Assembly: GCF_001655615.1 (NCBI RefSeq) | Contig: NZ_CP011567.1 | Location: 310,001 to 374,000, forward strand | DNA: 64,000 nt | From: Pseudomonas sp. GR 6-02 | GTDB taxonomy: Bacteria; Pseudomonadota; Gammaproteobacteria; Pseudomonadales; Pseudomonadaceae | Direction: 5' to 3' | Shown: positions 59,545-64,000 of the stretch, piece by piece | Numbering within the stretch: the first letter of the stretch is position 1 | Layout: every line of letters starts with the position of its first letter | The notes under the pieces: model-generated | What the model saw: only the letters and a program-made list of their open reading frames with translations | The model's database searches: none | Told to the model about the DNA's origin: nothing | Translations under genes and position numbers: made by a program

Positions 59545-60909
59545 TCAGCCCAAGAGATCGCGCAGGACTTGAGTGAATGCCCGGTTACTCTCTTCTTCGT
59601 CGGCATGCCGCCCATCGCGCACGACCCACTGGCCATTGACCAGCACATCCCGCACCTGGCGATCGCCACCGGCAAATAGCCAACGATTGAGAATCCCGTC
59701 GCCACTGGCCGTCGCCAGGTACGGATCGTTGCCGTCCAGCACCAACCAATCCGCGCGCTTGCCGACTTCCAGGGCGCCGATCGGCTGCCCCAACGCCTGG
59801 GCGCCGCCATCTAGCGCGGCGTCATACAGCGTGCGGCCGACCATCGGCTGATTCGCGCCATACAACCGATTACGCCGCTGATCGCGCAGACGCTGGCCGT
59901 ATTCCAGCCAGCGCAATTCTTCCACCACGCTCAACGATACATGGCTGTCGGAACCGATACCCATGCGCCCGCCCTGCGCCAGGAAGTCCACCGCCGGGAA
60001 AATCCCGTCGCCGAGGTTGGCTTCAGTGGTCAGGCACAGGCCGGCGATGGCGCGGCTCTTGGCCATGAGCGTGACTTCTTCCGGGTTGGCGTGGGTGGCG
60101 TGGACCAGGCACCAGCGTTGATCGACTTCGGTGTTTTCGTACAGCCATTGCAGTGGACGGCGACCGCTCCAGCCAAGGCAGTCGTCGACTTCCTTCTGCT
60201 GCTCGGCGATGTGAATGTGCACCGGGCACTGCTTGTCGCTGGCTGTCAGCACTTCGCTGATCTGCTGCGGTGTGACCGCGCGTAACGAGTGGAAACACAG
60301 GCCGAGCGACTGCGCCGGTTGCTGCGCCAGAATCGGCTGCAAACGCGACTGAAGCTTCAGGTAGTTTTCGGTGCTGTTGATAAAGCGGCGCTGGCCTTCG
60401 TTCGGGGTCTGTCCGCCAAAACCGGAATGGCTGTAGAGCACCGGCAGCAAGGTCAAACCGATACCGGCAGAGCTGGCGGCCTGGCTGATGCGCAGTGCCA
60501 GTTCGGCCGGGTCCGCATACGGCTGGCCATTATTGTCGTGATGGACGTAATGAAATTCAGCGACCGATGTGTAACCGGCCTTGAGCATTTCGATGTACAG
60601 CTGACGGGCGATAACGCCGAGTTGGTCCGGGCTGATTTTTCCGACGAGCCGATACATCAGATCGCGCCAGGTCCAAAAACTGTCATTCGGATTACCCGCC
60701 ACTTCCGCCAGGCCGGCCATGGCCCGCTGGAAGGCGTGGGAGTGTAAATTCGGCATTCCCGGCAGCAGCGGACCGCTCAACCGTTCGGCGCCATCTGCGT
60801 GGGAGTCGGCCTGGATATGGGTCAGCACGCCATCGGCGTTGACTTCAAGACGTACATTGTTGGCCCATCCACTAGGCAGCAGCGCGCGTTCGGCAAAGAA
60901 GGCGGACAT
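59545..60909 (-). CDS. hutF: Formimidoylglutamate deiminase
   Basis: The 454-residue amidohydrolase has the metal-binding HxH in LPGMPNLHSHAFQRAMAG, HIHIAEQQKEVDDCLGWSGR, the catalytic-site segment VHATHANPEE and GIGSDSHVSLSVVEELRWLE. This matches HutF, which converts N-formimino-L-glutamate to N-formyl-L-glutamate in the five-step histidine degradation route used by Pseudomonas (HutG then releases formate). It is divergent from hutC across a 107-base region containing a HutC-type operator, so its expression should be lifted by urocanate. Confidence 0.94.
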   Translation of the reverse strand: MSAFFAERALLPSGWANNVRLEVNADGVLTHIQADSHADGAERLSGPLLPGMPNLHSHAFQRAMAGLAEVAGNPNDSFWTWRDLMYRLVGKISPDQLGVIARQLYIEMLKAGYTSVAEFHYVHHDNNGQPYADPAELALRISQAASSAGIGLTLLPVLYSHSGFGGQTPNEGQRRFINSTENYLKLQSRLQPILAQQPAQSLGLCFHSLRAVTPQQISEVLTASDKQCPVHIHIAEQQKEVDDCLGWSGRRPLQWLYENTEVDQRWCLVHATHANPEEVTLMAKSRAIAGLCLTTEANLGDGIFPAVDFLAQGGRMGIGSDSHVSLSVVEELRWLEYGQRLRDQRRNRLYGANQPMVGRTLYDAALDGGAQALGQPIGALEVGKRADWLVLDGNDPYLATASGDGILNRWLFAGGDRQVRDVLVNGQWVVRDGRHADEEESNRAFTQVLRDLLG

Positions 60910-60934
60910 GGTTCAGCACCCCATCGTGTGTTAT

Positions 60935-60951
60935 TTGTATATACATATACA
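60935..60951. promoter_or_regulatory. HutC operator between hutF and hutC
   Basis: TTGTATATACATATACA contains the palindrome TGTATATACA and an overlapping partial copy. It matches the TGTATATACA-type core bound by HutC, as at 62655-62668, and lies between the two divergent starts. Confidence 0.7.
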
Positions 60952-61016
60952 GACGTTTGCCTGCTCGGTAAACTCCGGCAAGCTAGCAACCTCTACCAAA
61001 TGAACAAGGATTAACC

Positions 61017-61766
61017 GTGCCGACTCCGCCTCCAGTCTCCCCGTTGGCCGCGAACATGGGCGACAGTCCGGCGCCCTTGTACGCCCGCGTAAAACAGATG
61101 ATCACCCAGCAAATCGACAGTGGAAACTGGCCGCCGCACTACCGCGTTCCGTCGGAAAGCGAACTGGTCAACCAGCTGGGTTTCAGCCGCATGACCATCA
61201 ACCGCGCCCTGCGCGAGATGACTGCCGACGGCCTGTTGGTGCGTATGCAAGGCGTCGGAACGTTCGTCGCCGAGCCGAAAAGTCAGTCTGCGCTGTTTGA
61301 AGTGCATAACATCGCCGACGAGATCGCCTCCCGTGGTCATCGTCACACGTGCAAGGTGATCACCCTCGAAGAAGAGGCCGCCGGTTCCGAGCGGGCCCTG
61401 GCCCTGGACATGCGCGAAGGCCAGAAGGTGTTCCACTCGCTGATCGTGCATTTCGAAAACGATATCCCGGTGCAAATCGAAGACCGTTTCGTCAACGCGC
61501 TGGTGGCGCCGGACTACCTCAAACAAGACTTCACCCTGCAAACGCCTTACGCCTATCTGAATCAGGTCGCGCCGTTGACCGAGGGCGAGCATGTGGTCGA
61601 AGCGATTCTTGCCGAGCCATCCGAATGCAAGCTGCTACAGATTGAAAAGGGCGAACCGTGCCTGCTGATTCGTCGCCGCACCTGGTCCGGCCGTCAGCCG
61701 GTGACCGCCGCCCGCTTGATCCACCCCGGTTCCCGTCATCGTCTGGAAGGACGGTTCCACAAATAA
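61017..61766 (+). CDS. hutC: Histidine utilization repressor HutC (GntR family)
   Basis: The 249-residue protein, starting at GTG 61017, has a GntR winged helix (ARVKQMITQQIDSGNWPPHY, RVPSESELVNQLGFSRMTIN and RALREMTADGLLVRMQGVGT). A UTRA effector domain follows (FHSLIVHFENDIPVQIEDRF and VEAILAEPSECKLLQIEKGE). It represses hut genes until urocanate is bound. Operators are seen before hutF/hutC and before hutU. hutD starts 12 bases after its stop, forming a hutCD unit. Confidence 0.94.
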   Translation: MPTPPPVSPLAANMGDSPAPLYARVKQMITQQIDSGNWPPHYRVPSESELVNQLGFSRMTINRALREMTADGLLVRMQGVGTFVAEPKSQSALFEVHNIADEIASRGHRHTCKVITLEEEAAGSERALALDMREGQKVFHSLIVHFENDIPVQIEDRFVNALVAPDYLKQDFTLQTPYAYLNQVAPLTEGEHVVEAILAEPSECKLLQIEKGEPCLLIRRRTWSGRQPVTAARLIHPGSRHRLEGRFHK

Positions 61767-61778
61767 AAAGAGCCATAA

Positions 61779-62348
61779 ATGAGTCAGTTGAAGGTTTTAC
61801 GCGCGGCCGATTACCCGCGCATGCCGTGGAAGAACGGCGGCGGCAGCACTGAAGAAATCACCCGTGATACGGGGATGGGTCTTGATGGTTTTGGTTGGCG
61901 CCTGTCGATTGCCGACATCGGCGAGTCGGGCGGTTTTTCCACCTTTGCCGGTTATGAGCGGGTGATCACCGTACTGCAAGGCGAGGGCATGACCTTGCGC
62001 GTCGATGGCCAGGACACGCGGGCGTTGTTACCGCTCGACCCGTTTGCTTTCAATGGCGAGAGTCACGTGTCCTGCGCATTGCTCGGTGGGCCGATTCGCG
62101 ACTTCAACCTGATTTATGCACCGGATCGTTACAGTGCGCGGTTGCAGTGGCTGGAAGGCAAGCAGCGGTTTTTTAGTGAAGCCGGGACTCTGCTGGTGTT
62201 CAGTGTCAGTGAAGCGCTGGAAGTGAAGGTCGGTAACAAAGCATCGCAACTCGGTCGCCATGATTGCCTGCAACTGGACGGTAACGTCGGTCTGCAGGAC
62301 GTCGCCCTCAATGGTTCGTGCTGCGTCATTGAGCTGACTGCACGCTGA
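61779..62348 (+). CDS. hutD: HutD family protein
   Basis: The 189-residue cupin-like protein matches HutD: YPRMPWKNGGGSTEEITRDT, WRLSIADIGESGGFSTFAGY, then ERVITVLQGEGMTLRVDG and the late GPIRDFNLIYAPDRYSARLQ. HutD is conserved next to hut genes in Pseudomonas and has been proposed to limit the level of hut expression or to bind formylglutamate; its biochemical role is not settled. It is co-transcribed with hutC. A REPIN follows the stop. Confidence 0.92.
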   Translation: MSQLKVLRAADYPRMPWKNGGGSTEEITRDTGMGLDGFGWRLSIADIGESGGFSTFAGYERVITVLQGEGMTLRVDGQDTRALLPLDPFAFNGESHVSCALLGGPIRDFNLIYAPDRYSARLQWLEGKQRFFSEAGTLLVFSVSEALEVKVGNKASQLGRHDCLQLDGNVGLQDVALNGSCCVIELTAR

Positions 62349-62368
62349 TCCAATATCGAGTCGCCTCT

Positions 62369-62436
62369 ATCGCGGGCAAGCCTCGCTCCCACAAGGTCGA
62401 TGACAATCTTGTGGGCGCGAGGCTTGCCCGCGATGC
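62369..62436. repeat. REPIN between hutD and hutU
   Basis: ATCGCGGGCAAGCCTCGCTC and, inverted, GCGAGGCTTGCCCGCGAT flank a short spacer, with CCCACAAG and CTTGTGGG adding to the stem. Confidence 0.9.
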
Positions 62437-62634
62437 TTTTCGTCCTCGCAAATCCGTTCCCCATCGCGCACCAATTTGTTACCGAACGCCCCAGTGTGGC
62501 GCAAAACCATGCTCAAGTAACAACCGGCACGTCCCCGAATAAATCCCCGCGAAAAATTTCACTTACGCCAGAACCCTTGATCCAGGCGCTTTCCAGCCCT
62601 GTAAGAAATTTTCTTGGATGCTCATTCAACAAGT

Positions 62635-62651
62635 TGGCCGCTTGATTGCAT
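62635..62651 (+). promoter_or_regulatory. Sigma-54 promoter of hutU
   Basis: TGGCCGCTTGATTGCAT has TGGC at -24 and TTGCA at -12 with GG and GC ten bases apart. The start falls at about 62661, inside the HutC operator. Confidence 0.75.
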
Positions 62652-62654
62652 ATG

Positions 62655-62668
62655 CTTGTATGTACAAG
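62655..62668. promoter_or_regulatory. HutC operator at hutU
   Basis: CTTGTATGTACAAG is a 14-bp near-perfect palindrome with the TTGTATxTACAA core of HutC sites. It overlaps the predicted start of the sigma-54 transcript, so bound HutC would block initiation. Confidence 0.78.
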
Positions 62669-62798
62669 TAAAGACGTATGTGTATGAGTCACGAAGACTC
62701 AACCATCGTCCACTGATTCGCTGATGTGCACTGATGCCCATCGGCTTGCTCGCCCACTACCTGGGTTGGTTTGGATTGATTGCTGAGGAGTTCTTTTC

Positions 62799-64000
62799 GT
62801 GACTGAGAATAAACCTACTAAGTTTCGTGACGTTGAAATCCGTGCTGCCCGCGGTAACAAGCTGACCGCCAAGAGCTGGCTGACTGAAGCGCCGCTGCGC
62901 ATGCTGATGAACAACCTCGACCCGGAAGTCGCCGAGAACCCTAAAGAACTGGTGGTTTACGGTGGTATCGGTCGTGCGGCACGTAACTGGGAATGCTACG
63001 ACAAGATCGTCGAAAGCCTGACCAACCTGAACGACGACGAGACCCTGCTGGTGCAATCCGGCAAGCCGGTCGGCGTGTTCAAGACCCACAGCAACGCACC
63101 ACGCGTTCTGATTGCCAACTCCAACCTGGTACCCCACTGGGCGAACTGGGAGCACTTCAACGAACTCGACGCCAAGGGCCTGGCCATGTACGGCCAGATG
63201 ACCGCCGGCAGCTGGATCTACATCGGCAGCCAGGGCATCGTTCAAGGCACCTACGAAACCTTCGTCGAAGCCGGTCGCCAGCATTACAACGATGATCTGA
63301 AAGGTCGTTGGGTCCTGACCGCAGGCCTCGGCGGCATGGGCGGCGCTCAACCTCTGGCTGCAACTCTGGCCGGCGCTTGCTCGCTGAACATCGAATGCCA
63401 ACAAGTGAGTATCGATTTCCGTCTGAAAAGCCGTTACGTCGACGAGCAAGCCAAAGACCTCGACGACGCCCTGGCCCGTATCGCCAAATACACTGCCGAA
63501 GGCAAGGCGATCTCCATCGCCCTGCTGGGCAACGCTGCGGAAATCCTCCCGGAACTGGTCCGTCGTGGCGTGCGCCCGGACATGGTCACCGACCAGACCA
63601 GCGCCCACGACCCGCTCAACGGCTACCTGCCGGCCGGCTGGACCTGGGACGAATACCGCGCTCGCGCCAAGACCGAACCTGCTGCCGTGGTCAAGGCCGC
63701 CAAGCAATCGATGGCCGTGCACGTTAAAGCGATGTTGGACTTCCAGAAAATGGGCGTGCCGACGTTCGACTACGGCAACAACATCCGTCAGATGGCGCAA
63801 GAAGAAGGTGTGGAAAACGCATTCGACTTCCCGGGTTTCGTACCGGCTTACATCCGTCCACTGTTCTGCCGTGGCATCGGCCCGTTCCGTTGGGCTGCGC
63901 TGTCGGGCGACCCGCAGGACATCTACAAGACCGACGCTAAAGTCAAAGAACTGATCCCGGACGACGCCCACCTGCACAACTGGCTGGACATGGCTCGCGA
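62799..64000 (+). CDS. hutU: Urocanate hydratase (cut by the window end)
   Basis: About 400 codons are visible of a protein of roughly 555-560 residues. Translation starts at GTG 62799, with GAGGAG nine bases upstream. [60 protein letters not shown] and the NAD-site [20 protein letters not shown] are typical of urocanase. It converts urocanate to imidazolonepropionate with tightly bound NAD+. A sigma-54 promoter and HutC operator lie upstream. The remainder, including the C-terminal active-site part, is outside the window. Confidence 0.96.
   Translation, partial: MTENKPTKFRDVEIRAARGNKLTAKSWLTEAPLRMLMNNLDPEVAENPKELVVYGGIGRAARNWECYDKIVESLTNLNDDETLLVQSGKPVGVFKTHSNAPRVLIANSNLVPHWANWEHFNELDAKGLAMYGQMTAGSWIYIGSQGIVQGTYETFVEAGRQHYNDDLKGRWVLTAGLGGMGGAQPLAATLAGACSLNIECQQVSIDFRLKSRYVDEQAKDLDDALARIAKYTAEGKAISIALLGNAAEILPELVRRGVRPDMVTDQTSAHDPLNGYLPAGWTWDEYRARAKTEPAAVVKAAKQSMAVHVKAMLDFQKMGVPTFDYGNNIRQMAQEEGVENAFDFPGFVPAYIRPLFCRGIGPFRWAALSGDPQDIYKTDAKVKELIPDDAHLHNWLDMAR

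Larger units (their letters stand above)
62349..62798. other. Regulatory region between hutD and hutU
   Basis: These 450 bases contain a REPIN (62369-62436), half-sites TGTTAC (62477-62482) and GTAACA (62517-62522), a left NtrC-like half-site GCACCAATT (62467-62475), the sigma-54 promoter (62635-62650) and the HutC operator (62655-62668). No gene is seen. Confidence 0.7.

Overview
The window is a stretch of Pseudomonas chromosome, most likely of the P. fluorescens group. The evidence is the GC-rich sequence, the REP/REPIN palindromes between genes, and a gene order that matches the region of the P. aeruginosa chromosome running from yggX-mutY through hisBHAF, gpmI, secB, ntrBC and glnA to fbp and hut (from memory of the PAO1 map). 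Most of it is core genome on both strands. No plasmid, prophage, rRNA operon, complete IS element or CRISPR array is visible.

Layout. 1-5.7 kb is an accessory-looking stretch: an azlD tail, a LysR regulator, an ATPase remnant, a small redox/SDR cluster, a CMD protein and tRNA-Thr. 5.7-9.9 kb carries a basic amino-acid ABC importer with a methyltransferase. 10.4-11.8 kb is a GABA-permease-type transporter. 11.9-15.6 kb holds two tandem paralogous small proteins, an alpha/beta hydrolase, a DUF1016 nuclease and a secreted small protein. 15.7-19.9 kb has tRNA-Phe, yggX-mutY-asmA and a PanZ-like protein. 20.2-21.9 kb is an OFA-type MFS transporter. 22.1-25.1 kb is hisB-hisH-DUF2164-hisA-hisF. 25.2-35.2 kb holds a secreted serine protease, a periplasmic binding protein, yibQ-ctpA-envC, gpmI, a rhodanese-fold protein, grxC, secB and trmL. 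35.2-44 kb is the nitrogen-control section: a tandem-module sRNA resembling NrsZ, ntrC, ntrB, two DUF4124 proteins, a secreted chorismate mutase, glnA and thiI. 44.2-58.4 kb has typA, a YkgJ-type protein, glgP, a DUF2339/DUF3999 pair, fbp, a DUF924 protein and a chemoreceptor. 58.6-64 kb has two lipoproteins and then hutF, hutC, hutD and hutU (cut by the window end).

Nitrogen control links much of the window. NtrB and NtrC are encoded here, and sigma-54 (-24/-12) promoter matches, mostly with NtrC-type palindromes 120-190 bp upstream, lie before the GABA permease, the NrsZ-like sRNA, ntrBC and glnA. hutU also has a sigma-54 match, and its predicted start site falls inside a HutC-type operator. 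Together these suggest a local regulon for glutamine synthesis, GABA uptake and histidine use.

The two strongest observations are these. (1) A 78-80 nt tandem repeat between ntrC and a small membrane protein looks like an expanded NrsZ sRNA: five full modules plus a shorter first one, against three reported for P. aeruginosa, with its own sigma-54 promoter and NtrC site. (2) A 267-bp element of nested inverted repeats fills the predicted ntrBC 5' leader, and one 27-bp terminal repeat ends one base from the ntrB start codon. Both are inferences from sequence read by eye; no searches or folding were run.
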